Assembly (NCBI GenBank): GCA_963730735.1
Contig: CAVSSX010000007.1
Span: forward strand, 868,001 to 932,000
Direction: 5' to 3'
Origin: CAVSSX01 sp963730735
Lineage (GTDB): Bacteria > Actinomycetota > Acidimicrobiia > Acidimicrobiales > RAAP-2
Length of the DNA: 64,000 nucleotides
Positions within the stretch are counted from its first letter, which is position 1. The number at the start of each line of letters is the position of its first letter. The position numbers and the translations under genes were made by a program. This document shows, piece by piece, positions 54,824 to 63,686 of the stretch. Below the pieces are notes generated by a model, which was not told the DNA's origin, ran no database searches, and worked only from the letters and a program-made list of their open reading frames with translations.

Positions 54824-55444
54824 TCAGTAGGCGGTGATCTCGAGGTCGCCCGGGAACGACAGGTACGGGGCGCCCGGGAGGTACTCCTCGGGGACGTCGG
54901 CGATGCTGTCGTAGAGGGCGATCTCGAGGACGTTGGCGGTGGCGATCGCCTCTTCGTCGACCACGCCGCAGAGCTGGAGGTCGACGGCGGTCGAGAAGGA
55001 GTCGACCAACGCCGCCTCGCCGGCCCGGAGCTGCTCGAGGCGCTCCATCGAGATCCGGCCGACCAGGCAGTACTCGCAGCCACTGGGTGAGGAGCCGACC
55101 CGCCGCCCGAGCATGACGTGGCGTCGCCCGTCGTCCACGGCGTACATGGCGTCGTCCCCGGTGCCGAGCTGCTCTCGGATCTGGTCGTGCCGGTCGTGGG
55201 AGGGGAGGAGATGCCAGTGGATGTGCCGACGGTCCTTCAGTGCCCAGAGCGGGCTCGGGGGGATCGTGTGCTCCGGCTCGTCGTCCTCGAGCGGCGTCGT
55301 CTCATCGTGACCGACCAGGGGTTCGGGGGCGATGCCGAGGTCCGGGTTGATGACGATGTCGCCGGGCTCGGGTCGTTCGCCGTCACCGATGACCGCCTTC
55401 CCCCACTCGTGGCGCTCCCCGTCCTGCGCGTTGCGCTCGTCCAC
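54824..55444 (-). CDS. Conserved-type hypothetical protein
   Basis: A 206-aa acidic soluble protein. I recognise no domain. Visible parts are a proline-rich start (GERPEPGDIVINPDLG), HIHWHLLPSHDRHDQIR with clustered histidines, a CEYC pair (SGCEYCLVGRISMERLEQLR) and a C-terminal acidic section ending GDLEITAY. The His cluster and CEYC could bind a metal. GTG 55444 is chosen because AGGAGG is 8 bases upstream. A strong terminator follows. Confidence 0.7.
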   Translation of the reverse strand: MDERNAQDGERHEWGKAVIGDGERPEPGDIVINPDLGIAPEPLVGHDETTPLEDDEPEHTIPPSPLWALKDRRHIHWHLLPSHDRHDQIREQLGTGDDAMYAVDDGRRHVMLGRRVGSSPSGCEYCLVGRISMERLEQLRAGEAALVDSFSTAVDLQLCGVVDEEAIATANVLEIALYDSIADVPEEYLPGAPYLSFPGDLEITAY

Positions 55445-55834
55445 CGCTGCGACCTCCTGGTCCCGCCCGTTCGAACTGGTCCAGAGGACCCTAGTGGCCG
55501 ATCGGCGTCGGCCCGGGGGCGTGACGCCGGCGGTCCGGCCTGCGTCCCGCCCTCTGTGGCCAACCAGGTGGCGGGGCCGAGGGCCCACCCTCGCGCCCAC
55601 ACCACGGGGTGGCGACCCCACCGGCGAGTTCGCTGCGGTCCCTCGTCCCGGAGGCAGCGGGCTCGATGACGTAGCTCGGGTGTTCGACGGCTCGGGTTCA
55701 GGTCCCGGTCCGCATCGTCACACGCGGCGCACCGGCCGTCGTCACCCGGGCCGGGTGATGGCCGAGGACGGCGATTCGTGTGACGATGTCCCCGAGCCAG
55801 CGGGTCGTCACAACCGGCTCGGAAAGGGCCACCC

Positions 55835-56509
55835 GTGAGCCAGGCCATCAGTTCGATGCTGACGTTCGCCATCGGCGTGGCCGTCAGCCCGGTGCCGATC
55901 ATCGCCGTGATCCTCATGCTGTTCTCGAGCCGGGCCCGGGTGAACGGCCCGGTCTTCCTACTCGGTTGGGTGCTGGCCCTCGCCGTGGTGGCCACCGTCG
56001 TCTACCTGTTGGCCAACGCCAGCAACCCGACGACGAGCGGCGATGCGTCGACCACCATCTCGTGGGGGAAGATCGTGCTGGGCGCGCTGCTGCTGTTGGT
56101 GGCGCTGCGCAATTGGCGGGGACGACCCAAGCCGGGGGCGGAGCCACCCATGCCCAAATGGATGGCCGGCGTCGACGGCCTCACTCCAGTCAAGGCGTTC
56201 GGGCTGGCGGTGCTGCTGGCCGGCGTGAACCCGAAGAACCTCATTCTCACCGCCGGGGCGGGGGCCGGGCTCGCCCAACTCAACCCCTCGGGCGCCGAGG
56301 TGGTCGTGTCCATCGTGGTGTTCCTGGTGCTGGCCAGCGTGACCATCGCCGGGCCCGTCCTCTACTACCTGTTGGGAGGGGCCAGCGCCAAGGCCCGGCT
56401 GGACGGGCTCAAGGACTGGCTCCGCTTCCACAACGCCGCCGTCATGACCGTGCTGTTGCTGGTCTTCGGGGTCGACCTCATCGCCAAGGGCATTCCACCG
56501 CTCGGCTGA
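55835..56509 (+). CDS. GAP-family membrane protein
   Basis: A 224-aa protein with six transmembrane helices. AIGVAVSPVPIIAVILMLFSSRARVNGPVFLLGWVLAL is the LysE-like N-terminal repeat of the GAP (Sap, peptidoglycolipid addressing) family; LLAGVNPKNLILTAGAGAGLAQL begins the second repeat. Mycobacterial homologues move glycopeptidolipids. GTG 55835 has GGAAAGG upstream. It is convergent with a second GAP gene. Confidence 0.82.
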   Translation: MSQAISSMLTFAIGVAVSPVPIIAVILMLFSSRARVNGPVFLLGWVLALAVVATVVYLLANASNPTTSGDASTTISWGKIVLGALLLLVALRNWRGRPKPGAEPPMPKWMAGVDGLTPVKAFGLAVLLAGVNPKNLILTAGAGAGLAQLNPSGAEVVVSIVVFLVLASVTIAGPVLYYLLGGASAKARLDGLKDWLRFHNAAVMTVLLLVFGVDLIAKGIPPLG

Positions 56510-56515
56510 GGACCC

Positions 56516-56533
56516 GACGGGCAACCACCCGTC
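56516..56533. terminator. Short stem-loop between convergent GAP genes
   Basis: GACGGG and CCCGTC pair around CAACCA in the 35-bp gap between the two GAP-family stops. The stem is only six pairs, so termination is likely but weak. Confidence 0.45.
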
Positions 56534-56544
56534 CGGGGGAAGGG

Positions 56545-57198
56545 CTAGGTGACCAGCAGGTAGATGCTCTTGCCGACCAGCCAGAAGCCGAGCACCAGCG
56601 AGACCACGATGATGACCTGGTCGGTGTGGGTGTCGATCCAGGTGCGGACCGACTGCAGCAGGGCTTGGGCCCGCTCGGGACGGAAGCCGGCGTAGATCTC
56701 GAGCACCAGGTACACCGCCGTGGCCAGGATGCAGAACCCGGCCAGGGCCACGTAGCTCTCCCACGAGGCCAGCTTGGCGTCGACCACCGTGGCGACACCG
56801 GCCGCCACCAGCCCCCACGGCTGGGTGAGGGGCGCCAGGGCCACCACGAACCAGGGGGACATGTTGTCGATGCCGGTTTGCCATTTGGGCGGCTTCTTCG
56901 GCTTCTTCGGCTGACCCAGCCGCCGGGAGTGACGGAAGGCGATGTAGACCAGGACCACCCCGATGAGCAGCTTCGCGGCCAGCGCCGCCAGCGACGGGCC
57001 GGTGTTCGGCGCCGGTGGCTTGTTGCCGGTGACGAGGAGGGTGACGGCCAGGACGGCGGCCAGCGAGAGCAGCCAGCCGAAAATGAAGGCTGCACCCTTG
57101 CGCACCCCGTTCCTCGACATGAGCACGAGGAGGAACGCCGTCAGCGGAATGGGCTCGAGCGTGATGACCAGCGCGATGAGCAGGAGGTCGAAGATCAT
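56545..57198 (-). CDS. GAP-family membrane protein
   Basis: A 217-aa paralogue of the convergent gene. ALVITLEPIPLTAFLLVLMSRNGVRKGAAFIFGWLLSLAAV is the first repeat; PWFVVALAPLTQPWGLVAAGVATVV starts the second. Between them is a basic loop (RRLGQPKKPKKPPKW). It is about as long as its partner but clearly diverged from it. ATG 57198 begins the first helix. Confidence 0.82.
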   Translation of the reverse strand: MIFDLLLIALVITLEPIPLTAFLLVLMSRNGVRKGAAFIFGWLLSLAAVLAVTLLVTGNKPPAPNTGPSLAALAAKLLIGVVLVYIAFRHSRRLGQPKKPKKPPKWQTGIDNMSPWFVVALAPLTQPWGLVAAGVATVVDAKLASWESYVALAGFCILATAVYLVLEIYAGFRPERAQALLQSVRTWIDTHTDQVIIVVSLVLGFWLVGKSIYLLVT

Positions 57199-57279
57199 GG
57201 GTGGACCACGTCGGTCACGCCGGCGGGGCGGGCGTGACCGACGGAGCGAGGAGCCAGCGCCGGCCCGGGGATGGGGCGG

Positions 57280-57669
57280 CTAGGCGAGGATCTTGGCTTT
57301 CTGGGCCTGGAATTCGGCATCGGTGATCACCCCTTGGTCCTTGAGCGCAGCCAGCTTGGCCAGCTGGTCGGCCGAATCGGAACCCGCAGCCTGCCTGACC
57401 TGGGCGTCGAACGCATCCTGCTGGCGCTGGGCCTGGGCCGCGGCGCGCTCGTGCATCGAGCCACCCCGAGCGATCAGGTAGATCAGGATCCCGAGGAACG
57501 GGATGATGAAGACCAGGACGACCCAGAGGCACTTGGCGCCACCGCCGAGGTCCTGACTCCGGAAGATGTCGGCGAAGATGGCGATCAGCAGCCAGATGTA
57601 GGCGACGAAGAGGAAGAACTCGAGGATCGACCAGAAGACGTCGAGCAGGGGATAGGACGATGCGAGCAT
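57280..57669 (-). CDS. PLDNc-SHOCT domain protein
   Basis: A 129-aa protein with two transmembrane helices (about 10-30 and 43-62: FFLFVAYIWLLIAIFADIFRS and LWVVLVFIIPFLGILIYLIARG), the membrane-anchor domain of cardiolipin synthases without the catalytic part. A short coiled coil follows, then a C-terminal SHOCT motif (LAKLAALKDQGVITDAEFQAQKAKILA). ATG 57669 has AAGGAG six bases upstream. Function is not established for the family. Confidence 0.83.
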   Translation of the reverse strand: MLASSYPLLDVFWSILEFFLFVAYIWLLIAIFADIFRSQDLGGGAKCLWVVLVFIIPFLGILIYLIARGGSMHERAAAQAQRQQDAFDAQVRQAAGSDSADQLAKLAALKDQGVITDAEFQAQKAKILA

Positions 57670-57913
57670 CTGGACTCCTTGGTCGTGGGTCCACCTGGGC
57701 GCGGACCGGACGGGTTCTCGAGGGTGCGGGGCCAGTGGCCGTCGCACGGCGGAGCGACTGCATGAAACCACGGGGGACCGGCCCCGTCGTCACCCGGGAA
57801 GGGTGACTCGACCGACCCGTCGGTAGCTGGTCGGGGCTACCGTGGGCTCCGACCAGCGGGAATGGTCCCCTTCGGGTGACGGCACCGGTGCGGCGATCGG
57901 GCACTATGGGAAC

Positions 57914-59383
57914 ATGGCGCTACTCGAATCCACTTCCATGCCCCCTTCGACGGCTCGTCCGATCCTCACGGCCGACGAGCGAGTGGCGCTCGGCCTGGCG
58001 GCCCGGAAGCGATCGCCCCGGGAGGGCAACGGCGCCTGGGCGCCGGCGTCGGACCGTCCCGACCCGGTCGAACTGCTCCAGAGCCAGGCGGCCTCACGGC
58101 TGCCCGACCTGGTCCCCATCCGCTACGGCCGGATGTTGGTCTCGCCGTTCACCTTCTTCCGGGGGGCGGCGCTCCTCATGGCCTCCGACCTGTCGACGCT
58201 GCCCCACTCGGGCCTGCGGGTCCAGGCGTGCGGTGACGCCCACCTCTCCAACTTCGGGGTGTTCGCCTCGGCCGAGCGCTCGCTGGTCTTCGACCTGAAC
58301 GACTTCGACGAGACCCTCCCGGGGCCCTGGGAGTGGGACCTGAAGCGCCTGACCACCAGCCTGGCCATCGCCGGCCGCTACCGGGGCTTCTCCGACAAGG
58401 AGCGCTCCAAGGTGGTCCGGGAGGCGACCAACGCCTACCGGACCGAGATGGCCACGTTGGCCGGCATGCGGGACCTCGACGTCTGGTACGCCCGCCTCGA
58501 GATCGACAAGGTCCTGGCCGAGCTCGGCCAGGAGTTGGGGCTCACCAAGGCCGGCGGGAAGAAGGAAAAGGATCTGTCCAGGGCCAAGGTGCAGGCGGAG
58601 AAGGCCCTGGCCAAGGCCAGGACCCAAGACTCGATGCGGGCGCTGTCCAAGCTCACCGAGACGGTCGACGGGGTGACCCGGTTCGTGAGCGACCCCCCGA
58701 TCCTGGTCCCGGCCGAGGAGCTGGGCACGCCCGAGCAGGTGGCCGACATGGACAACCGGTTCGAGAAGCTGCTCCGCAGCTACGGGGCCACCCTCCAGAG
58801 CGACCGACGGCACCTGCTGCACCAGTTCCGCTTCGCCGGGCTGGCCCGCAAGGTGGTCGGCGTGGGCAGCGTCGGGACCCGGGCCTGGGTCATCCTGCTC
58901 ATCGGCACCGACGGCCAGGACCCGCTCCTGCTCCAGGCCAAGGAGGCCCAGGCCTCGGTGCTCGAGCCCTATGTCGGGGCGAGCGAGTTCGACAACCACG
59001 CCGAGCGGGTGGTGGCCGGCCAGCATCTCATGCAGGCCTCGAGCGACATCTTCTTGGGCTGGGACCGGGTCGAGGGGATCGACGGGGTGACCCGGGACTT
59101 CTACGTCCGCCAACTGAAGGACTGGAAGGGCTCGGCCGACACCGAGCGCATGCTCCCGACCGGCATGACCATCTACGGCCGCCTCTGCGGCTGGACCCTG
59201 GCCCGGGCCCACGCCCGCTCGGGCGACCGCCGGGCCATCTCGGCCTACCTCGGTTCGAGCGACAAGTTCGACTACGCCATGGCCAACTTCGCCGAGGCCT
59301 ACGCCGACCAGAACCAGCGCGACTACGACGCCATGGTGGCCGCCGTGGCCGACGGTCGGATCGTGGCCGAGACCGGGATCTGA
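57914..59383 (+). CDS. DUF2252 protein
   Basis: A 489-aa protein of the DUF2252 family, distantly related to protein-kinase-like folds. Conserved parts are YGRMLVSPFTFFRGAALLMASDL, CGDAHLSNFGVFASAERSLVFDLNDFDET (similar to the HxDxxxxN catalytic loop and DxD of aminoglycoside kinases), WEWDLKRLTTSLAIA and YDYAMANFAEAYADQNQRDYDAM. ATG 57914 lies six bases after a CACTAT hexamer (57902-57907), so the mRNA may be leaderless. Biological role unknown. Confidence 0.85.
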   Translation: MALLESTSMPPSTARPILTADERVALGLAARKRSPREGNGAWAPASDRPDPVELLQSQAASRLPDLVPIRYGRMLVSPFTFFRGAALLMASDLSTLPHSGLRVQACGDAHLSNFGVFASAERSLVFDLNDFDETLPGPWEWDLKRLTTSLAIAGRYRGFSDKERSKVVREATNAYRTEMATLAGMRDLDVWYARLEIDKVLAELGQELGLTKAGGKKEKDLSRAKVQAEKALAKARTQDSMRALSKLTETVDGVTRFVSDPPILVPAEELGTPEQVADMDNRFEKLLRSYGATLQSDRRHLLHQFRFAGLARKVVGVGSVGTRAWVILLIGTDGQDPLLLQAKEAQASVLEPYVGASEFDNHAERVVAGQHLMQASSDIFLGWDRVEGIDGVTRDFYVRQLKDWKGSADTERMLPTGMTIYGRLCGWTLARAHARSGDRRAISAYLGSSDKFDYAMANFAEAYADQNQRDYDAMVAAVADGRIVAETGI

Positions 59384-59500
59384 ACCAACGCCAGTCCGGC
59401 GGCGACCGACGCCCCCGGAGCAATCACCCGATAGGGATGACGACCGGGCAGGTGGAGTTCCGTAGCCTGCTCACATCGACCCTAGAAGGATGGATGGCGA

Positions 59501-59914
59501 ATGACACTTGGTCCCGTCGAGTACCTCATTGTCGGCTTCCCCGGCAACAAGTTCAACGGTGAGATCGCGCCCGAATTGGTGGCGTTGGTCGAATCGGGAA
59601 CCGTCCGTATCCTCGATCTGATCTTCATCGGCAAGGACGCCGACGGTTCGGTCCTGGCCTTCGAGATCGACGAGCTCGAGGCCTTCGCCAACCTCGACGG
59701 TGAGGTCGGCGGCCTGATCAGCCCCGAGGACGTGGAGCACGCCGCGGCGGCCCTCGAGCCGAACTCCTCGGCCGCCCTCCTCATCTGGGAGGACGTCTGG
59801 GCCGCACCCTTCGCCGCCGCCGTCCGGGACTCGGGCGGCGTGTTCCTCGAGGGGGCCCGGATCCCCCACGAGTTGATCGCCCCGGCCGTGGCCGATCTGC
59901 CCTCCGCAAGCTGA
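59501..59914 (+). CDS. DUF6325-family protein
   Basis: A 137-aa acidic protein: GPVEYLIVGFPGNKFNGEIAPELVALVESGTVRILDLIFIGKDADGSV.AFEIDELE, ending with an Ala-rich region and WEDVWAAPFAAAVRDSGG. This is the actinobacterial DUF6325 family, usually beside a small SHOCT protein as here (20 bp gap). Function is unknown; it may sense stress at the membrane together with the SHOCT partner. AGAAGGATGG precedes ATG 59501. Confidence 0.8.
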   Translation: MTLGPVEYLIVGFPGNKFNGEIAPELVALVESGTVRILDLIFIGKDADGSVLAFEIDELEAFANLDGEVGGLISPEDVEHAAAALEPNSSAALLIWEDVWAAPFAAAVRDSGGVFLEGARIPHELIAPAVADLPSAS

Positions 59915-59933
59915 ACGACGACAGGAGACTGAC

Positions 59934-60209
59934 ATGTTGATGCGACGACGACCGGTAGCCCGGATGGCTGTGCGGACGACGGTGGTGGCCGGCACGGCCG
60001 CCGCCGTGGGTGCCCACGCCGCCAACAAGCGCGCGGCGGCCAACAACGAGGCCCAGGCACAGCCCCAGCCTGAGCCGGCGCCGGTTGCCGCCGCCCCGGC
60101 GGCCGAGCCCGACGCCGTGGCCCAGCTCACCCAGCTGTCGGCGCTGAAGGACTCGGGGGCCCTCTCGGAGGCCGAGTTCGAGGCGGCCAAGGCCAAGATC
60201 CTCGGCTAG
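59934..60209 (+). CDS. Small SHOCT-domain protein
   Basis: A 91-aa protein with a basic N-terminus, a short Ala/Val-rich hydrophobic part (TTVVAGTAAAVGAHAANK), a Pro/Ala/Gln linker and a C-terminal SHOCT motif (AQLTQLSALKDSGALSEAEFEAAKAKILG). ACAGGAGA stands before ATG 59934. The stop TAG overlaps the GTG of the aquaporin gene by one base. Confidence 0.8.
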   Translation: MLMRRRPVARMAVRTTVVAGTAAAVGAHAANKRAAANNEAQAQPQPEPAPVAAAPAAEPDAVAQLTQLSALKDSGALSEAEFEAAKAKILG

Positions 60210-61064
60210 TGGCGGCCGAGTCCCGACCGTCGGGGTCGCCGGCGGTTACGGTGAACCCCGAGCGTCCGGCCGAGGGTCTGCTGGCCCGCTACGAACAGGG
60301 CGTCCTCGACCGGATCACCGATTTCCAGGACCCCCGTCAGGAGTGGCGACGCCTGTTCTCCGAGCTGCTGGGGACGTTCTTCCTCGTCCTGGTGGCGGCC
60401 GGTGGCGGGATGATGGGCCAGGCCTTCCCGGGCACCATCAGCCGGACGGCGGCGGTGGTGGCCCCGGCCCTGATGGTCATGGCCATCATCCTGTTCATGG
60501 GCAAGGTCTCGGGTGCCCACCTGAACCCCGCCGTGAGCATCGCCTTCGCCCTGCGACGGGACTTCCCGTGGTGGCGGGTCCCGGGCTACGTCGTGGTGCA
60601 GCTGGCCGGGGCCACCCTGGCCGCCCTGTTCCTCCGCTCGGTGGTCAAGGTATCGGCCACCTACGGGTCGAACTACCCGGCCCACGGCTACTCGTCCTGG
60701 GCGGCGTTCTGGATGGAGCTGGTCCTGACCACCGGGCTGGTCAGCGTCATCCTGGGCACGGCCTCGGGCGCCCAGAACGTCGGCCTGTTCGGCGCCCTCG
60801 GGGTCGGGTGGCTACATCGCCCTGGCCGGCCTGTGGGGGAGCCCGATCTCGGGCGCCTCGATGAACCCGGCCCGCACCTTCGGCCCCGACCTCGTCGGTC
60901 GTGATTTCTCGCACTACCTGGTGTACGTCACGGGCCCGATCGCCGGCGCGGTGATCGCCGTGGGCATCGCCTTCGTGTTGCGTGGCCGCGGTGGCGGGCG
61001 GTCCGGCTCGGGGGCGGCCCAGGGCGACCTCTTCACCGAGGTCGTCAACCAGGGCCACAGCTGA
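60209..61064 (+). CDS. Aquaporin / MIP-family channel, one frameshift
   Basis: About 284 aa with six transmembrane helices after a 45-residue cytoplasmic extension. Both pore motifs are present: GAHLNPAVSIAFALRRDF and GASMNPARTFGPDLVG. One extra G at about 60806 breaks the frame (GGGTGGCTAC for GGTGGCTAC); corrected reading gives ALGVGGYIALAGLWGSPISGASMNPA. Arg after the second NPA is conserved. GTG 60209 overlaps the SHOCT stop. It conducts water or small neutral solutes. Confidence 0.88.
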
Positions 61065-61167
61065 CCGGTGGTGGTCGGCGGTCTGACCGCCCGACGTCCC
61101 CTGGTCGTCCGAGGATGAGGGCCGTGCCGGCTCGGCCCCCCGCCGGCCAGGGGATGGCGGCCTAGGC

Positions 61168-62356
61168 ATGCTCGCCCTCCGGCTCCTGGCGGTGGTGCTC
61201 GGCACCGTGGTCGTCATGTCGGTGCTGATCTCGGCGTTGCGGACGGTGGTCGTCCCGGGCGACGAGTCCACGCACCTCACCCAGTTCGTCTTCGCCGTGG
61301 CCAATCGCATCCTGGTCCACCGCTGGCGCCGGAAGCGCCTGCGCCAGCGCCTGCGCGGCCTCTACGGCCCGATCGCCCTCGTCAGCCTGCCACTGGTGTG
61401 GATGCTCATCGTGACCTTCGCCTTCTCCTTCATCCTGTGGGGCGTGAGCGGTCACGACAGCGGCCAGAAGGCCTTCGAGATCAGCGGGTCCTCGCTCTTC
61501 ACCCTGGGCTTCGCCGAGCCGGAGGGGACCGATCGGATCTGGCTGACCTTCGTGGAGGCGACCATCGGGCTGGGGCTGGTGGCCCTGTTGATCAGCTACC
61601 TGCCGACCATCTACTCGGCCCACAGCTCGAGGGAGACCGGCATCAGCCACCTGCGGCCGTTCGCCGGGACGCCCGCGCAGCGCCCTCGACCTGCTGGTGA
61701 ACCTCGAGCACCTGAACGCGGCCGACAACCCCGAGCTCTGGCGGACCATGGTGGACTGGCTGCTCGATCTGGACCAGACCCACTCGGCCTTCCCGGCCCT
61801 GTGCTTCTTCCCCGAGTCCCTGCCCGACCAGTCGTGGGTGGCGTCGCTCGGTGCGGTGATCGACGGCGCCTCGGTGCTCTTGTCCTCGGCCCACTTCGGC
61901 AACGGCGACGCGGTCGCCGGCGACATGCGGGGACCGCTCCAGATCGTCATCTACGGGATCCCGGCCGTGGTCCGCATCGGCCGGGCGGCCGGCCTCCCGA
62001 TCCAACCGGCCGCCCCGTTGGCCGAGCTGCTGCCCCGGCTGTCCGATCCGCCGCCGGCCATCTCGGTCTCGCGCCACGAGTACTTCGCCGTCTTGGACCG
62101 GCTCGAGGGGTTCCTGGTCGTGCCCGAGGCGGAGCGGGAGGCGTCGTGGCGCCGGTTCGGCTGGATCCGGTCGACCTACGACGAGGCCATCCGCGGTCTG
62201 GCGGCGATCACCGAGGCCACGCCGGCCCCGTGGGCGACCGACCGGCCGGCCCTCGTCGGCCGACCTCGCCTCCTCCTCCATCGGCCGCTCACCGTGAACT
62301 GGTCGATGGCCACGGCCGGCCGGCCCGACCCCAGTGAGCCGAGAGAGGTGGCGTGA
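61168..62356 (+). CDS. Ion-channel (two-helix K+-channel-like) protein, one frameshift
   Basis: About 395 aa. N-terminal helices at about 2-20 and 67-92, a pore-like loop (KAFEISGSSLFTLGFAEPEG) and a helix at about 125-150 (FVEATIGLGLVALLISYLPTIYSAHSSRE) resemble the ion-channel family; TLGFA is a degenerate filter. A cytoplasmic C-terminal domain follows. One extra G at about 61677 shifts the frame; corrected reading gives RPFAGTPASALDLLVNLEHLNAADNPELW. ATG 61168 opens the first helix. The ion cannot be predicted from the weak filter. Confidence 0.75.
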
Positions 62357-62574
62357 TGGTGGCACCCGGAACTGACGCAACGAGACGCCGGAGGCATCTC
62401 GCCGGCGTGAAGCGGCTGTCCAAGACCAGTGCGACGGCGGGCGTCGTGAGTTTCGCCGCCCCGTTCGTGGTCGTCGCCATCCTGACGTCCCGTCGGACGT
62501 GGCCGGTGGTGGCCCGGGCGGTGGCGCGGGTCGCCTCGCTGGTCCAGGCCGAGCTCCAGGAGTGGCGACCCTGA
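62353..62574 (+). CDS. Small membrane protein of unknown function
   Basis: A 73-aa protein with a basic N-terminus (RRRRHLAGVKRLSK) and one hydrophobic segment (ATAGVVSFAAPFVVVAILTS, about 27-46). GTG 62353 or ATG 62356 may start it; both overlap the ion-channel stop. Overlap suggests co-translation and possibly a regulatory subunit. Confidence 0.55.
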   Translation: MMVAPGTDATRRRRHLAGVKRLSKTSATAGVVSFAAPFVVVAILTSRRTWPVVARAVARVASLVQAELQEWRP

Positions 62575-62704
62575 GCCTCCAGCTCGGGGAGGTCGTCGGA
62601 GCGTCCGGGCCATCGGATACCCTTCGCTACCTGGACTGCTGCGCCCCCGTGCGGAGCCGATCGGGCAGCCGAGAGCGCCCGTCGACCGAGAAAGGTCCAG
62701 GCCA

Positions 62705-62777
62705 GCCCCCGTAGCTCAGAGGATAGAGCGTCGGTTTCCTAAACCGTGCGTCGCAGGTTCGAGTCCTGCCGGGGGCG
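62705..62777 (+). tRNA. tRNA-Arg (anticodon CCT)
   Basis: The 73 bases fold with acceptor stem GCCCCCG/CGGGGGC, D-stem GCTC/GAGC, anticodon loop TTCCTAA (CCT, reads AGG) and T-arm GCAGG-TTCGAGT-CCTGC. The discriminator is G, as in most arginine tRNAs. The outermost anticodon-stem pair is T-T. CCA is not encoded. Lower-GC DNA starts immediately downstream. Confidence 0.92.
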
Positions 62778-63196
62778 CCGCATCGGCACCGCCGGGGTTA
62801 GTGATAGGGCCGTTCCAAACGTCCGCTCAGGATCCAGTTCGGGCCCCGGCGGCGCTGAGAACCACTCTGACGATCAGCAGACTAAACCCCCATTGAATTG
62901 GGACTTTCGGCCCTAGTGGAATTCGGGTCGGGCTCGCACACTGGGGTTGCAGAGCAAAGGACCAGGAGGTCGTAACCCGCCTGCACGGCTCGCCCTCGGG
63001 TGACCGCTCCGACGTCGCGGTTCCGCTGCCCCGATTAGAGGACGACCCGGAGCATGGGGACTTCCGGTGGCCGCTTCGAGACTCCAGCTGGATCATCCCG
63101 GCGCCGCAGCGCCTAACGGGCCCCGGTGCGCGCGACCCGCTGCTCTGTCATCCACATGCACGAACGTCCGTCAATAGAAAGTTCAGGTACACAAAG
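62778..63196. other. Gene-free region after tRNA-Arg
   Basis: 419 bp with lower GC than the rest of the window and no recognisable gene. A short minus-strand frame (62827-63096) has no domain or ribosome site. The start of the region would be the place for an integrase-generated junction, but no clear repeat of the tRNA 3' end was seen. Confidence 0.5.
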
Positions 63197-63595
63197 ATGA
63201 GACTTCACCGAAAGGGAATCGTCGCGCTTGTCGCCGTCGGGGCCGCATTGGCCATCGGCGGTGGCGCCTACGCCTTCACCGCATCGAATACCGTTCCTGC
63301 CACCACGGTCGGCGCCGGCGCCGGCGCCGTCTCGGGCTACACAGTGAGCGCTTTGCACTATGGCCTCAATCCCACGACGCCCACGAATATCGACACGCTG
63401 ACATTCACTATTAGCCCGGTCGTGCCAAGCGGAGGGTCTGGAAAGGTCGTCATCTCTGCCGCCCTCTCCACGGGCGGTCCGACCACCTACGCCTGCACCA
63501 CCGACTCCACTGGGGCCAACGTCACTTGTGCGACCACCAGCCCTCAGCTGACGGCGGCGCTCCTGACCGGCGTGACCGTCGTCGCCGCGGAATAG
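63197..63595 (+). CDS. Secreted protein with SipW-type signal peptide
   Basis: A 132-aa protein. The N-terminus (RLHRKGIVALVAVGAALAIGGGAYAFTASNTV) has a basic start, a hydrophobic core and an AYAF/TAS cleavage region like TasA/camelysin-type precursors. The mature part is small, beta-rich and rich in Thr/Ser/Gly, with two cysteines (YACTTDSTGANVTCAT) that could form a disulfide. The next gene encodes a SipW-like peptidase, supporting joint function. ATG 63197 has AAAG only. Codon use is less GC-biased than upstream genes. Confidence 0.68.
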   Translation: MRLHRKGIVALVAVGAALAIGGGAYAFTASNTVPATTVGAGAGAVSGYTVSALHYGLNPTTPTNIDTLTFTISPVVPSGGSGKVVISAALSTGGPTTYACTTDSTGANVTCATTSPQLTAALLTGVTVVAAE

Positions 63596-63686
63596 CGGCC
63601 GATAGCCAGCAGCGGTCGATCCGTGACACTGCGAACGGTCGGACCAGAGCATCCCGGCGATATTGCTGAGTTCATAGGGAGCATTC

